Source: Campylobacter concisus
GTDB lineage: Bacteria; Campylobacterota; Campylobacteria; Campylobacterales; Campylobacteraceae
Assembly (NCBI RefSeq): GCF_001891085.1
Contig: NZ_JXUP01000006.1
Coordinates: 1-64,000, forward strand
DNA: 64,000 nucleotides
Direction: 5' to 3'
The position numbers and the translations under genes are program-made. Below the pieces are notes generated by a model that was given only the letters and a program-made list of their open reading frames with translations, was not told the DNA's origin and searched no databases. Below, one piece after another: positions 36,368-47,171 of this stretch; the first letter of the stretch is position 1; the number at the start of each line of letters is the position of its first letter.

Positions 36368-36744
36368 ATTTCTATCATTTGAGTTTTAATGCTTAAAATA
36401 TTATTTTGAATGGCTGACTGCTCTAAATTTAAGTAATGAAGCATTTGCATAGAGTTACGATCTTTTAGGCTTTGGATGCTTGAAATTTGATGCGAAATAT
36501 CTAGCTTTTGATCTTGTAATTTTTCTAAGTCTTTTTGTAACTGTATGGCACTTGCTTTATTAATAATTATAGAGGAAATTTTAGCATCTTCTCTTTGTTC
36601 TACATGTACTTCATTGCTTCTAACAATATCTTTCTTGTCATAGCCGGAAGATACTAGCATGCTTGTTTTTGAGCTATTTGAAGAGATAGATGTATAGCCA
36701 TCATGATAGAAAATATTTGAGTTCATATTCGCGTCTATTTGCAT
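36355..36744 (-). CDS. Unknown coiled-coil protein (129 aa)
   Basis: No signal peptide or membrane helix. The first third is Ser/Asn-rich (NSNIFYHDGYTSISSNSSKTS) and likely disordered. The rest is a probable coiled coil with many Gln, Ile, Leu and Lys (LQKDLEKLQDQKLDISHQISS). A strong Shine-Dalgarno (GAGGAAGG, six bases before ATG) argues that it is translated. A TATAAT on the minus strand at 36828-36833 could serve as -10. I do not recognise the family. The layout is similar to small flagellar-export or secreted helical proteins, but this is only a resemblance. Confidence 0.7.
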   Translation of the reverse strand: MQIDANMNSNIFYHDGYTSISSNSSKTSMLVSSGYDKKDIVRSNEVHVEQREDAKISSIIINKASAIQLQKDLEKLQDQKLDISHQISSIQSLKDRNSMQMLHYLNLEQSAIQNNILSIKTQMIEMAQA

Positions 36745-36916
36745 ATCATCCTTCCTCTTATAGATTATTTTTATTTTAAACTATCTCAATAGAAAATTAA
36801 AATAGTTTTTAAAAAGTTATATTTTGAATTATATTTCCATATCCTTAAAGATAAATTATATTTATAACTTTTTTTGCAACTTTATAGTTAAAATGCCCAG
36901 TTAAGTGCTATTTTGT

Positions 36917-36922
36917 TAAAAT
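36917..36922 (+). promoter_or_regulatory. Candidate -10 box for argH
   Basis: TAAAAT in TTTTGTTAAAATC, 27 bases before argH ATG, preceded by TTAAGTGCT, the kind of T-rich periodic upstream sequence seen in Campylobacter sigma-70 promoters. Suggestive only. Confidence 0.4.
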
Positions 36923-36949
36923 CACGCAAAACTAATTAAAGGTAAAGCT

Positions 36950-38353
36950 ATGAAAAAAGATGAAAACGCACACAAAAAGATGTGGGAAGGCAGATTTAGC
37001 GAGGCTAGCTCGAAGCTACTTGAGGAATTTAATGCCTCTATAAATTTTGATAAAAATCTTTTTGAAGAAGATATTGCTGGAAGTAAGGCTCACGCAAAGA
37101 TGCTTGGAATTTGTGAAATTTTGAAAAAAGATGAGTCAGAGGCGATCATAAAGGGGCTTGATGAGGTTTTATCTGAGATAAGAGCAGGTAAATTTGAGTT
37201 TAAGTTAGAAGATGAAGATATACATATGGCAGTTGAGAAGCGCCTTAGCCAGATCATCGGAGCCGAGCTTGGTGGCAGACTGCACACAGCTAGAAGTAGA
37301 AATGACCAAGTTGCGCTTGATTTTAAATTTTACGTTTTGAAGAAAAATTTAGAAATTTCATCTCTCATTAAAGAGCTCATCGCCACGCTTACAAATTTAG
37401 CCAAAAATCACAAAGATACGCTAATGCCAGGCTACACACATCTTCAACACGCTCAGCCAGTAAGCCTTAGCTATCACTTGCTAGCATATGCATTTATGTT
37501 TAAAAGAGATTTCGAGCGTTTTGTTAGCTCATATGAGCGAAACAACCTAAGTCCGCTTGGTTCAGCAGCCCTTGCAGGCACTCCTCATAAGATAGATAGA
37601 ACTATCGTTGCAAGTGAGCTTGGCTTTGCGGGTTGCACGCAAAATGCGATGGATAGCGTGAGTGACCGTGATTTTGCGCTGGAAATTTTATTTAACATTA
37701 GCGTTTTCATGACGCACGCTTCTAGGCTTTGCGAGGAGCTCATACTTTGGAGCTCGCAAGAATTTGGCTTTGTAAGCATCAGTGACGCTTATAGCACGGG
37801 TAGCTCCATAATGCCTCAAAAGAAAAATCCAGACGTTGCTGAGCTCATACGCGGTAAAACTGGGCGTGTAAATGGAAATTTGGTAGCGTTACTAACCACG
37901 ATGAAAGGCCTGCCACTTGCTTACAATAAAGATATGCAAGAAGATAAAGAGGGTGTGTTTGACAGCGTCTCAACCATTTTAAGCTCGGCTACTATCCTAA
38001 ACGAGATGATAAAAACAGCTAAATTTAACGAAAAAAACATGCTAAAAGCAACAAAAATTGGGCATCTAAGTGCCACTGATTTGGCAGACTATCTAGTGCG
38101 TGAAAAAAACATCCCATTTAGAACGGCGCATTTTATCACAGGCAAAGCTGTCGCAAAGGCTGAAAGCTTGGGACTTGATTTGAGTGAATTAAACGAAGAG
38201 CAGCTAAAAAGTGTGGATGAAAATTTAGATGCAAATGCTATTAAATTTTTAGATCTTCACGCTTCAAAAGAGGCGCGTTGTTCGCAGGGCGGCACGGCAA
38301 ATAAAAGCGTTGATGAGCAGATAGAAATTTTGGACTACTGGCTTAAGAAATAA
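36950..38353 (+). CDS. argH: Argininosuccinate lyase
   Basis: 467 residues of the fumarase/aspartase superfamily, splitting argininosuccinate into arginine and fumarate. The signature loop [12 protein letters not shown] is present, along with [13 protein letters not shown] and [12 protein letters not shown]. Length and motifs are normal. In C. jejuni argH also lies next to pckA, while here the dctA and copper operons are inserted between them. Confidence 0.97.
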   Translation: MKKDENAHKKMWEGRFSEASSKLLEEFNASINFDKNLFEEDIAGSKAHAKMLGICEILKKDESEAIIKGLDEVLSEIRAGKFEFKLEDEDIHMAVEKRLSQIIGAELGGRLHTARSRNDQVALDFKFYVLKKNLEISSLIKELIATLTNLAKNHKDTLMPGYTHLQHAQPVSLSYHLLAYAFMFKRDFERFVSSYERNNLSPLGSAALAGTPHKIDRTIVASELGFAGCTQNAMDSVSDRDFALEILFNISVFMTHASRLCEELILWSSQEFGFVSISDAYSTGSSIMPQKKNPDVAELIRGKTGRVNGNLVALLTTMKGLPLAYNKDMQEDKEGVFDSVSTILSSATILNEMIKTAKFNEKNMLKATKIGHLSATDLADYLVREKNIPFRTAHFITGKAVAKAESLGLDLSELNEEQLKSVDENLDANAIKFLDLHASKEARCSQGGTANKSVDEQIEILDYWLKK

Positions 38354-38358
38354 AGAGC

Positions 38359-38364
38359 TATAAT
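38359..38364 (+). promoter_or_regulatory. Candidate -10 box for the chemoreceptor gene
   Basis: TATAAT six bases after the argH stop and 33 bases before the ATG of the chemoreceptor gene. No -35 is clear. It supports separate expression from argH. Confidence 0.5.
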
Positions 38365-38397
38365 TACGCAAAATCTACAAATTTTAAAGGATGAAAA

Positions 38398-39480
38398 ATG
38401 TTTTTTGATGGCAAAAATAAAGAGCTTTCTAGTAAAAATGAAGCTTTAGAGAGAGAAAATGAAGCTTTAAAGGCTGAGATTTTAGCGCTTAAAGAGGAGC
38501 TAAAAAACGTTAAAACTTGCGAGCCAAAAGAGCAAGCTAAGGATAAGCAAGAGGCTGTAAATTTATTGCTTTCAAGTTATCAAGATGGTATAAATTTCTT
38601 GCAATTAACAATGGAAGAAAACCTAAAAATGCTTGAAAGTATAAATGGACTAAATGAAAAGACTTTCAAAGAGACGGGCGAACTCAAGTCGCAAACGGCT
38701 GAAATTTTAAACTCGATCGAGCAAGTAAGCCAGATGAGTAATGACCTTTCAAATGACGCATCTTCACTTGATGGAAGCGTAAATTCGATTGTTGAGATTA
38801 TAAATCTAATTAAAGACATCTCAGATCAGACAAATTTACTAGCCCTAAATGCTGCTATCGAGGCGGCCCGTGCTGGTGAGCATGGACGAGGTTTTGCTGT
38901 CGTGGCAGATGAGGTTAGAAAGCTAGCTGAACGCACTCAAAAAGCAACTCTTGAAGTAGAAGTAAATATAAATGGCCTTAAGCAAAGTGCGAATACTATG
39001 ATCGAAATGAGTGAGAATTTCTCAAAAATTTCTGCAAATGCTATGAAAATTTTAGGTGGATTTGAAGGAAACATCTCAAGCGTAAACTCAAATACGCAAA
39101 ATATCCTAAATCAGGCTCTAAATGTTACAAATGAAGTCTATGTAAGCAATGGAAAAATAGATCATATAAATATGAAGCTAAATGGATATAGAGGCATACT
39201 TTTAAATGAATTTAATAAAATTCAAGATGTTCATGAGTGTAGATTTGGCAAATGGTATGAAAAAGATGTGAAAAATACTCTTGTAAAAGATGCCAAAATT
39301 CTCTCAAGTATCGCAGCTCATCATGAAAATGTTCATCATGGACTAGAAAAAGCGATGGTTATTTTTGCTGATAAAGACAAAGGAAATCTACCTGGCGTTG
39401 AAATATTAAAAGATGTCGAAAACTCAAGTAAAGTAGGTTTTGAAGAGTTGCTTGAAGCTATTAAGGCTGCAAGAAAATAA
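38398..39480 (+). CDS. Soluble methyl-accepting chemotaxis protein with C-terminal CZB domain (TlpD-like)
   Basis: 360 residues with no transmembrane segment. An N-terminal coiled coil (about 8-50) precedes the signalling domain, whose hairpin tip [21 protein letters not shown] is near 140-160. A C-terminal chemoreceptor zinc-binding (CZB) domain carries HECRFGKWY and HHENVHHG, supplying the His/Cys zinc ligands. H. pylori TlpD has the same plan and senses oxidants or energy state. This protein probably signals to CheA from the cytoplasm in response to redox or metal changes. It has its own promoter-like box and a strong terminator. Confidence 0.9.
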   Translation: MFFDGKNKELSSKNEALERENEALKAEILALKEELKNVKTCEPKEQAKDKQEAVNLLLSSYQDGINFLQLTMEENLKMLESINGLNEKTFKETGELKSQTAEILNSIEQVSQMSNDLSNDASSLDGSVNSIVEIINLIKDISDQTNLLALNAAIEAARAGEHGRGFAVVADEVRKLAERTQKATLEVEVNINGLKQSANTMIEMSENFSKISANAMKILGGFEGNISSVNSNTQNILNQALNVTNEVYVSNGKIDHINMKLNGYRGILLNEFNKIQDVHECRFGKWYEKDVKNTLVKDAKILSSIAAHHENVHHGLEKAMVIFADKDKGNLPGVEILKDVENSSKVGFEELLEAIKAARK

Positions 39481-39511
39481 AATCTTAGACTCATGCTTTG
39501 AGTCTAAGATT
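39481..39511. terminator. Bidirectional terminator between the chemoreceptor and hinT
   Basis: A perfect 13-base inverted repeat AATCTTAGACTCA/TGAGTCTAAGATT with a five-base loop, directly after the chemoreceptor stop and before the convergent hinT stop. T-rich flanks on both strands. Confidence 0.8.
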
Positions 39512-39520
39512 TATAAGTTA

Positions 39521-39874
39521 TTAAAATGTGCTTTGTGGATCAGCTACGCCTTCGCTCCAGCCAAGCTTAGCTCCGCCAAGCAGGTGAAAATGCAGATGCA
39601 TAACTTCTTGACCACCGTTTTCACCGCAGTTTGTGATGAGGCGGTATCCGCTCTTATCAACGCCCATTAAGGTCGCCACTTCTTGGATAAATTTAGTCAT
39701 CTCTCCCATTAAAATCGGATCCATCTCTTGGAAATTTTTATAGTGTTTTTTTGGGATGATTAGGATGTGGATTGGTGCTTTTGGGTTTATGTCGTTAAAA
39801 GCTAGAAATTTCTCGCTTTCAAGCACTTTGTTGCAAGGGATTTCACCGGCTACGATCTTTTCAAATATGGTCAT
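39521..39874 (-). CDS. hinT: HIT-family nucleotide-binding protein
   Basis: 117 residues from the ATG at 39874, which AAAGGAG precedes. An upstream in-frame ATG (39898) would place the ribosome-binding site inside the gene. The histidine triad is HLHFHLL near residue 99-105, and the N-terminal FEKIVAGEIPCNKV is typical. HinT-type enzymes hydrolyse AMP-amino acid adducts. It converges on the chemoreceptor gene and is divergent from pheS, as in C. jejuni. Confidence 0.92.
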   Translation of the reverse strand: MTIFEKIVAGEIPCNKVLESEKFLAFNDINPKAPIHILIIPKKHYKNFQEMDPILMGEMTKFIQEVATLMGVDKSGYRLITNCGENGGQEVMHLHFHLLGGAKLGWSEGVADPQSTF

Positions 39875-39992
39875 TTTAGCTCCTTTGAAATTTTGCAAAA
39901 TTATATCAAAGTGTGCTTAAATTTCGTGCTCTTTATCTTGATTTTAACTCTTTTTCTATAAAATCGACTCAAAAATTTATAAAGGTAAAAAA

Positions 39993-40988
39993 TTGCAAGA
40001 TTTCGTTAATAAAATCAAAAATGAAATTTCAACGCTTGACGATCTTGAGAAGGTCAGGGTAGAAATTTTTGGCAAAAAGGGCATCTTGGCGCAAGGTTTT
40101 GCAAAGCTAAAAGAGCTTGGCGAAGATGAGAAAAAGGAATTTGCAGCAAATTTAAATAAGCAAAGAGATGAGCTTGGCGCGCTAATAGAAGCTAAAAAGG
40201 CTGAGCTTAGCGAGCAAGAGATAGATAACAAAATGAAAAAAGAAGCCGCTGATATCACGCTATTTAATGAGCCTGTTGCTAGCGGGGCACTTCATCCTGT
40301 AATGGCTACGATGGATAAGATAATTGAGTATTTTTTAGCTCTAAATTTCTCGCTCGAGACTGGGCCGCTTATAGAAGATGATTTTCACAACTTTGAGGCG
40401 CTAAATTTACCAAAATACCACCCAGCAAGGGATATGCAAGATACATTTTATCTAGATGATTTTAGACTTTTAAGGACGCATACGAGCCCAGTTCAGGTGC
40501 GAACTATGTTAAATCAAAAGCCGCCTATTCGCATGATAGCGCCAGGCACCGTCTTTAGACGTGATATGGATTTAACGCATACACCGATGTTTCACCAAGT
40601 CGAGGGCCTTGTGGTGGAGGATGCTGAGAAAGTTAGTTTTGCAAATTTAAAATCAATGCTTGAGGGCTTTTTAAAGCACATGTTTGGCGATGTTGAAGTG
40701 CGTTTTCGCCCTAGCTTTTTCCCATTTACGGAGCCTAGCGCAGAGGTTGATATTAGTTGTATATTCTGCCACGGCAAGGGCTGCAGAGTGTGCAAGCATA
40801 CTACTTGGCTTGAGGTGCTTGGATGCGGAGTCGTTGATCCAAATGTATTTAAGGCAGTTGGCTATAAAAATGTAAGTGGATACGCTTTTGGTCTTGGCGT
40901 TGAGAGATTTGCGATGTTGCTTCATAGAGTACCTGATCTAAGGTCGCTTTTTGAGGGAGATTTAAGATTGTTGGAGCAGTTTAAATGA
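39993..40988 (+). CDS. pheS: Phenylalanyl-tRNA synthetase alpha subunit
   Basis: 331 residues from TTG 39993, with AAAGGTAAAA upstream. It has the class II catalytic core: motif 2 [20 protein letters not shown] and motif 3 [14 protein letters not shown]. The N-terminal coiled coil binds tRNA. It overlaps pheT by four bases, ensuring equal synthesis of the alpha2beta2 enzyme. Confidence 0.97.
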   Translation: MQDFVNKIKNEISTLDDLEKVRVEIFGKKGILAQGFAKLKELGEDEKKEFAANLNKQRDELGALIEAKKAELSEQEIDNKMKKEAADITLFNEPVASGALHPVMATMDKIIEYFLALNFSLETGPLIEDDFHNFEALNLPKYHPARDMQDTFYLDDFRLLRTHTSPVQVRTMLNQKPPIRMIAPGTVFRRDMDLTHTPMFHQVEGLVVEDAEKVSFANLKSMLEGFLKHMFGDVEVRFRPSFFPFTEPSAEVDISCIFCHGKGCRVCKHTTWLEVLGCGVVDPNVFKAVGYKNVSGYAFGLGVERFAMLLHRVPDLRSLFEGDLRLLEQFK

Positions 40989-43321
40989 TAATTTCAAAGC
41001 ATTGGTTAAACGAGTGGATCGACCTTAGCGAGGTTAGTGGCGAGACACTTTCAAAGACATTAAATTCTATCGGGCTAGAGGTTGATAGCTATAAAGAGAT
41101 AAATTTACCTAAGAGCATTGTGGTTGGCTACATAAAAAGTAGAGAAAAGCACCCAGATGCCGATAAGCTAAGCGTTTGTCAAGTGGATGTTGGTGGAGAG
41201 ACGCTTCAGATCGTGTGTGGGGCTAAAAACGTTGAAGCTGGCCAGTTTGTGCCAGTTGCACTTATTGGTACGACTATGCCAAATGGTCTTGAGATAAAAA
41301 AAGCAAAGCTAAGAGGTATCGAGTCAAGTGGCATGATCTGCTCTTCAAGTGAGCTGGGACTTCCAAAGGTAAACGATGGAATTTTACCACTTGATGAGAG
41401 CATCGGCAAGCTAAAACTTGGTACAAGTCTTAGCGAATTTGAGATATTTAAAGATACGATAATCGAAGTTGATATCACGGCAAACAGAGGCGATTGCCAA
41501 AATTTACATGGCATCGCAAGAGAAATTTGTGCAGCGCTTGATCTAAATATGAAAGATAGCCACGAAGACGATGAGAGCGAAAATTTACTAGGTATTGGCA
41601 GAATAGCTTCTGTGCGAGCAGAGGATAAAGTAAATGGGTCATTTTTGTATAAGGCTTTTGAGCTAAAAGAGGGACTATACGAAAATCTAATAACTCGCAT
41701 GCGTCTAGCATTAATAGAGTGCCAAAAGACAAATTTAGTTGAGAGACTGCTTGAATATGCGACGTTTTGCACGGGTGTTTTATTTAGGGCTTATGATCAC
41801 GCTAAATTAGTAAGTGAAGGCGAAAAAGCTGTTTTTGATATAAAAAATGGCGAAAATGGCGAATGTGTCGTTTATTGCGGGGATAAAAATTTAGGCATTG
41901 CTGGAATTTACCAAAGTGACGTAGCAAGGGTAGATGAGAAGTCAAAAGTGATCCTAGTAGAAGCTAGCTACGTAAAGCCAGATGTAGTTTCAAAAGCTAT
42001 TTTTGAAAATAAAAATTTACCAAAGGGTGATCAAATTTATCGCTCAAGTCGTGGTAGCGAGCCAAATTTAGCTTATGGTGCGGATTATTTATTTAAAAGA
42101 CTTGCCAATTTTAAAGATGCTCTAAATCTCTTTGCTGGCTCACAGCAGTCGCTTTTAAACACCGAGCCTATAACACTAAGTATCTCTCTTTTTGAGCTTA
42201 AAAATATGATCGGTCAAGATATAGCTAGAAATGACGTCGTTAAAATTTTAAAGAAACTTGGCTTTGAGATCGCAGTAAATGTTGAGCAAGAAAGCTTTAA
42301 CGTAAAAGTGCCGTTATTTCGCCATGATATAGTAAATTCTCACGATGTTTGCGAGGAGATCGTAAGGATAATAGGCATAGATAATATCGCCTCAAAACCA
42401 CTAAATTTCTCTGAGAAAAATAGGCTAAATAAGACATATTTTGATTATAAAAACGCCCTAAATCTAAGGTGTAGAGCAGCTGACAATGGCTTTTTTGAAA
42501 GTGTGCACTACGTATTTGACAGCCTTGATGAGCTAAGTGAGCTAAATTTCAAACCTTGCAAGATAAAGATACTAAATCCTATAAATAACGAGTTAAACAC
42601 GCTTAGACCGACACTTGTTAATCACCTTTTAAGCTCAAGTGAGAAAAATATCAAAAACTCGAAACGCTCAGTTAGGCTATTTGAGCTTGGAGAAATTTTT
42701 GATGAAAATGCAAACCAGGGCTTAAATCTAGGCTTTGTTGTGTCTGGACTTTTAAAAGAACCGACTCTGATAAACGGCGCAAAGGGCGAGGAGACAAATT
42801 TCTATGCATTTGCATCGATGGTGCAAAATGTCATAGGTAAATTTGAGCTAAAGCCTTGCCAGGGTATCTCATATCTTAGCCCATACGAACAAGCACACAT
42901 CTATCAAAATGGCGAAGATATCGGATATATTGGTAGGATTGATGCAAGAGTAGAGGCAAAGAGAGATCTGCCAAGAGCTTACGTCTGTGAGATAGATTTT
43001 ACTAAGCTCAAATTTGAACCGATCTTGGCAGTACCTTACTCAAAATTTCAAAGCACAACAAGGGATCTTAGCCTCATTGTGCCTGAAAATTTTGAGGCTG
43101 GACGAATTTATGAGTGCATAAGAGGGCTAAACCTAAAAGAGCTAAAAGAATTTTTACCAGTTGATATTTATAAAGATGCGAAGCTAAATGGCTCTATCAG
43201 TCTTAGCCTTAAATTTACATTCCAAGATATGGAAAAAACGCTTGAAGATGACGATATAAACGCACTTATGGATAAAATTTTAAGTGAGCTAAAAGATAAA
43301 CTAAATATCGGAATAAGATGA
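40985..43321 (+). CDS. pheT: Phenylalanyl-tRNA synthetase beta subunit
   Basis: 778 residues. An N-terminal tRNA-binding OB domain (about 40-150, [16 protein letters not shown]) is followed by B3/4 editing, B5 and the catalytic-like domains, with a C-terminal FDX-ACB anticodon-binding domain ending in DKLNIGIR. The editing domain clears mis-charged Tyr-tRNA. Start overlaps pheS, end overlaps aroA by four bases. Confidence 0.96.
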   Translation: MIISKHWLNEWIDLSEVSGETLSKTLNSIGLEVDSYKEINLPKSIVVGYIKSREKHPDADKLSVCQVDVGGETLQIVCGAKNVEAGQFVPVALIGTTMPNGLEIKKAKLRGIESSGMICSSSELGLPKVNDGILPLDESIGKLKLGTSLSEFEIFKDTIIEVDITANRGDCQNLHGIAREICAALDLNMKDSHEDDESENLLGIGRIASVRAEDKVNGSFLYKAFELKEGLYENLITRMRLALIECQKTNLVERLLEYATFCTGVLFRAYDHAKLVSEGEKAVFDIKNGENGECVVYCGDKNLGIAGIYQSDVARVDEKSKVILVEASYVKPDVVSKAIFENKNLPKGDQIYRSSRGSEPNLAYGADYLFKRLANFKDALNLFAGSQQSLLNTEPITLSISLFELKNMIGQDIARNDVVKILKKLGFEIAVNVEQESFNVKVPLFRHDIVNSHDVCEEIVRIIGIDNIASKPLNFSEKNRLNKTYFDYKNALNLRCRAADNGFFESVHYVFDSLDELSELNFKPCKIKILNPINNELNTLRPTLVNHLLSSSEKNIKNSKRSVRLFELGEIFDENANQGLNLGFVVSGLLKEPTLINGAKGEETNFYAFASMVQNVIGKFELKPCQGISYLSPYEQAHIYQNGEDIGYIGRIDARVEAKRDLPRAYVCEIDFTKLKFEPILAVPYSKFQSTTRDLSLIVPENFEAGRIYECIRGLNLKELKEFLPVDIYKDAKLNGSISLSLKFTFQDMEKTLEDDDINALMDKILSELKDKLNIGIR

Positions 43322-44604
43322 GAATTTATCCATTAGAAAAAAGTCTAAATTTAACTATTGATGATATCGCAGCGGATAAGTCCATCTCGCATAGATGCGC
43401 GATGTTTTCGCTTTTAAGTGACAAGCCATCTCGCGTTAGAAACTACCTAAGAGCAGGCGACACTCTAAATACCTTAAAAATAGTCGAGCTCCTTGGCGCA
43501 AAGATCGAAGATAACGGAGCTGAGATAACGATCACTCCGCCACAAAAGATAAAAGAGCCAAATGAAATTTTGGAGTGTGGCAACTCAGGCACAGCGATGA
43601 GGCTTTTTATGGGGCTACTAGCCGCGCAGGAGGGCTTTTTTGTGCTAAGTGGCGATAAATATTTAAATTCTCGCCCGATGGCAAGGATAGCAAATCCTCT
43701 AAATGAAATGGGTGCAAAGATAGATGGCGCAAACAACGCAAACAACGCCCCTCTTTGCATAAGAGGGACTAAATTTGAAAGATTTAGTTTTGATAGCAAG
43801 ATCGCCTCAGCTCAGGTAAAAAGCGCACTTTTGCTAGCAGCTCTTTACTCAAATGGCTGCAAATTTAGCGAGCCAGAGCTAAGCAGAGACCACACTGAGC
43901 GTATGCTTGCAGGCATGGGAGCTGATATAAAGCGTGACGGCTTAGAGATCACGCTAGAGCCGATGAAAGGCCCGCTTGCGCCACTTGATATAGACGTGCC
44001 AAATGACCCAAGCTCGGCATTTTTCTTTGCAGTCGCAGCTCTAATCATCCCAAATTCGCATATCATTTTAAAAAAAATCTTGCTAAATAAAACTCGCATC
44101 GAAGCTTACAAAGTTTTAGAAAAAATGGGCGCTGAGATAAAATTTCACAAAACCTCAAGCAAATGCGAAGATATCGGCGATATTGAGGTTAGATACTCGC
44201 CAAATTTAAAAGGTGTAGAGGTTAGCGAAAATATCTCGTGGCTCATCGACGAAGCCCCAGCCTTAGCCATCGCATTTGCCTGCGCTAAGGGTCAAAGCAA
44301 GCTAACAAATGCAAAAGAGCTTCGCGTAAAAGAGAGCGACAGGATAGCTGTCACGATAAATGCGCTAAAGCAGTGCGGTGTCGATGCTAGCGAGCTTGAA
44401 GATGGCTTTATCATAAATGGCTCTGAGGCGAAATTTGCTACGATAGATAGCCATGGAGATCACAGGATCGCCATGAGCTTTGCCATACTTGGACTAAAAT
44501 GTGGTATGCATATAGAAAAGAGCGAATTTATCGCTACTTCGTTTCCAAATTTTGCTGAAATTTTAAAGAAAATGGGAGCTAGAGTTGAAGATCGAGCTTG
44601 CTAG
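43318..44604 (+). CDS. aroA: 3-phosphoshikimate 1-carboxyvinyltransferase (EPSP synthase)
   Basis: 428 residues. Motifs are DKSISHRCAMFS near the N-terminus, LECGNSGTAMRLFMG and RVKESDRI. It is the sixth step of the shikimate pathway. The segment ISPxxx around the PEP site reads GNSGTAMR, with GNSGTA typical of bacterial enzymes. It overlaps ispH by 20 bases. Confidence 0.97.
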   Translation: MRIYPLEKSLNLTIDDIAADKSISHRCAMFSLLSDKPSRVRNYLRAGDTLNTLKIVELLGAKIEDNGAEITITPPQKIKEPNEILECGNSGTAMRLFMGLLAAQEGFFVLSGDKYLNSRPMARIANPLNEMGAKIDGANNANNAPLCIRGTKFERFSFDSKIASAQVKSALLLAALYSNGCKFSEPELSRDHTERMLAGMGADIKRDGLEITLEPMKGPLAPLDIDVPNDPSSAFFFAVAALIIPNSHIILKKILLNKTRIEAYKVLEKMGAEIKFHKTSSKCEDIGDIEVRYSPNLKGVEVSENISWLIDEAPALAIAFACAKGQSKLTNAKELRVKESDRIAVTINALKQCGVDASELEDGFIINGSEAKFATIDSHGDHRIAMSFAILGLKCGMHIEKSEFIATSFPNFAEILKKMGARVEDRAC

Positions 44605-45409
44605 TAGTTATGGATTTTGCTTCGGCGTAAAAAGGGCTATAAAAATAGCTGAAAACGCTGGAGATGCCGCAACCATCGGTCCGCTCATACATAATAACGA
44701 AGAGATAAACAGGCTTGAGAAAAACTACAATGTAAAGACGCTTAAGGGCATAGATGAGCTAAAAGATGAGAAAAAGGCGATCATCCGCACTCATGGCATC
44801 ACTAAAAACGACCTTGCAGAGCTAAAAAAGACCGATATAAAAGTGATCGACGCAACTTGTCCATTTGTGACAAAGCCGCAACAAATTTGTGAAAAAATGA
44901 GTGAAGAAGGCTATGATGTGGTGATCTTTGGCGACATGCATCACCCAGAGGTAAAAGGGGTGAAGTCGTATGCCAAGGGCAACGTCTATGTCGTGCTTGA
45001 AGAGAGCGAGCTAGAAGGCATTAAATTTAAGCAAAAGGTCGCGCTCGTTAGCCAAACTACTAGAAAAGTTGAGAAATTTATGCAGATCGCAAACTATCTC
45101 ATGCTTCATGTAAAAGAGCTGCGCGTTTTTAACACGATCTGCAATGCGACATTTGAAAACCAAGAGGCTGCTAAAAATTTAGCAAAAAGAGCTGACGTGA
45201 TGATAATAATCGGCGGTAAAAACAGCTCAAACACAAAACAACTCTACCTAATATCTAAAAATTTCTGCGAAGATAGCTATCTCATTGAAAGCGAAGAAGA
45301 GCTTGAAAGATCATGGTTTGATGGCAAAAATTTGTGTGGCATAAGTGCGGGTGCTAGCACGCCTGACTGGATCATACAAAAAGTAGTTGATAGAATCAAA
45401 AAAGTATAA
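44585..45409 (+). CDS. ispH: 4-hydroxy-3-methylbut-2-enyl diphosphate reductase
   Basis: 274 residues from TTG 44585, inside the end of aroA (20-base overlap). The three cluster cysteines are visible: C12 (GFCFGVKRAI), C92 (DATCPFV) and C186 (NTICNATF). It reduces HMBPP to IPP and DMAPP in the MEP isoprenoid pathway using a [4Fe-4S] cluster. The N-terminal MKIELASSYGFC is family-typical, which supports the UUG start. Confidence 0.95.
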   Translation: MKIELASSYGFCFGVKRAIKIAENAGDAATIGPLIHNNEEINRLEKNYNVKTLKGIDELKDEKKAIIRTHGITKNDLAELKKTDIKVIDATCPFVTKPQQICEKMSEEGYDVVIFGDMHHPEVKGVKSYAKGNVYVVLEESELEGIKFKQKVALVSQTTRKVEKFMQIANYLMLHVKELRVFNTICNATFENQEAAKNLAKRADVMIIIGGKNSSNTKQLYLISKNFCEDSYLIESEEELERSWFDGKNLCGISAGASTPDWIIQKVVDRIKKV

Positions 45410-45438
45410 AATTTATCCTAGCTAAAGCCACAATTAAC

Positions 45439-45444
45439 TATAAT
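45439..45444 (+). promoter_or_regulatory. Candidate -10 box for rpsA
   Basis: TATAAT 45 bases before the rpsA ATG, in a 79-bp gap after ispH. A second CATAAT lies nearer the start. It would allow rpsA to be expressed beyond ispH levels. Confidence 0.45.
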
Positions 45445-45489
45445 AAGCCAATTTGCCTCTACTGGCATAATAAAATTTAAAGGATCAAG

Positions 45490-47166
45490 ATGGCTGTGAA
45501 CAAAAGTGTTCAATTAGGAAAAGCAAAAGACGAAGATATCGAAGATATCGATTTTGCTGCGATGTTAGAGGAGTCTTTTAAAAAGACTGAAGAAGATAGT
45601 GACGCAAAGATCGTCAGTATCAATGGTGATGAGGTTTTAATAGACGTTGGCAAGAAATCAGAAGGTATTTTAAATGTTTCTGAGATCACTGATGCAAACG
45701 GCAACCTGACACATAAAGTTGGCGATACGATCAAAGTTGTAATAACTGGATCAAGAAATGGAAGACCTATAGTGTCGCACAAAAAAGCACTTAGAAAAGA
45801 GAAAGTTAAAGCTTTCATCGAAGCTTACGATCCTGAAAATTCTGGCGAAATCGAAGTAAAAGTAGTTGGAAAAAATAAAGGTGGCTTTATAACTCAAGAT
45901 GTAAATGGGGTGGAATTTTTCTTACCAAAAACTCACAGTGGCTTTAAAAATGCTGAAGGAGTAATTGGTAAGACATATAAAGTAAGAGTTGTAAAAATTG
46001 ATAAAGAAGAGAATAGCATTGTTGTCTCAAGAAAGAAAATTTTAGATGATGATCGCAAAAAACGTAAAGAAGCTCTATCAAGCATAGTAGAAAATGATAG
46101 CGTTATAGAGGGTACAGTTAAGAAAATCACAACTTATGGTATGTTTGTTGATGTTGGCGGTGTAGACGGACTCGTTCACTACAGCGAGATAAGCTATAAA
46201 GGCCCAGTAAACCCTAGCTCACTATATAAAGAAGGCGATAAAGTTTTAGTTAAAGTTATCAGCTATGACAACGAAAAACGCCACTTGTCTTTATCTATCA
46301 AGGCAGCTACTCCAGATCCTTGGGAAGAGATCATAAATGATGGACTAGAGGTTGGTGATACTATCAAAGTTACAGTTAGCAATATCGAGCCTTACGGCGC
46401 ATTTGTTGATCTTGGAAATGATATTGAAGGATTTTTGCATATATCTGAAATTTCATGGGACAAAAATATCAAAAATCCAAAAGATCACATCAATGAAGGT
46501 CAAGAGATTGATGTTGAGGTTATCGAGATAGATGCAAAAGGACACCGCCTAAGAGTAAGCCTTAAAAATTTACTTCCAAAGCCATTTGATGAGTTTAAAG
46601 CTAAATTTAAAGAGGGTGACGTAGTAAAAGGCGTTGTGACAACTATCACAAATTTTGGTGCATTTGTTAGAGTGGGTTGCGTTGAAGGCTTATTGCACAA
46701 TGAAGATGCATCTTGGGATAGAAACGATAAATGCAAAGACATGTTTAAAGCTGGCGACGAGCTTGAAGTAAAAATCATCAAAATTGATAGCGCTGAACAA
46801 AAAGTTTCACTCAGCCTAAAAGATCTAAAACAAAGTCCAGTTCAAGCATTTGCTGATAAATTTAATGTAGGCGATATCGTAAAAGGAACAATTCGCGACA
46901 TTAAAGACTTTGGCGTGTTTGTAGAGCTTGGTGATAACGTTGATGCGTTGATCCGCAAAGAAGATCTAGGTAGTGTAGATGTTAGTACACTTAAGATCGG
47001 CGATGAGATCGAAGCAGCTATCGCATTTATCGATGAGAAGAAAAATAGAATTCGCCTAAGCATACGCCGTTTAGCAAAACAAAAAGAGCGTGAAGTGTTA
47101 AATGAGATCAATGATAATGATGATAAAGTAACACTCGGCGATATTATAAAAGAACAATTACTTTAG
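45490..47166 (+). CDS. rpsA: 30S ribosomal protein S1
   Basis: 558 residues with six tandem S1 OB-fold repeats. The repeats are seen as recurring motifs such as GAFVDLGNDIEGFLHISEISW and GAFVRVGCVEGLLHNEDASW, roughly at residues 35-100, 120-185, 205-275, 290-360, 375-445 and 460-530. S1 binds mRNA leaders to the 30S. AAAGGATCAAG precedes the ATG. Confidence 0.97.
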   Translation: MAVNKSVQLGKAKDEDIEDIDFAAMLEESFKKTEEDSDAKIVSINGDEVLIDVGKKSEGILNVSEITDANGNLTHKVGDTIKVVITGSRNGRPIVSHKKALRKEKVKAFIEAYDPENSGEIEVKVVGKNKGGFITQDVNGVEFFLPKTHSGFKNAEGVIGKTYKVRVVKIDKEENSIVVSRKKILDDDRKKRKEALSSIVENDSVIEGTVKKITTYGMFVDVGGVDGLVHYSEISYKGPVNPSSLYKEGDKVLVKVISYDNEKRHLSLSIKAATPDPWEEIINDGLEVGDTIKVTVSNIEPYGAFVDLGNDIEGFLHISEISWDKNIKNPKDHINEGQEIDVEVIEIDAKGHRLRVSLKNLLPKPFDEFKAKFKEGDVVKGVVTTITNFGAFVRVGCVEGLLHNEDASWDRNDKCKDMFKAGDELEVKIIKIDSAEQKVSLSLKDLKQSPVQAFADKFNVGDIVKGTIRDIKDFGVFVELGDNVDALIRKEDLGSVDVSTLKIGDEIEAAIAFIDEKKNRIRLSIRRLAKQKEREVLNEINDNDDKVTLGDIIKEQLL

Positions 47167-47171
47167 TTTAA

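Noticed and set aside
41206..41772. 188-codon minus-strand ORF within pheT
   Set aside because: Ser/Phe/Leu-rich antisense frame to pheT, with no start signal.
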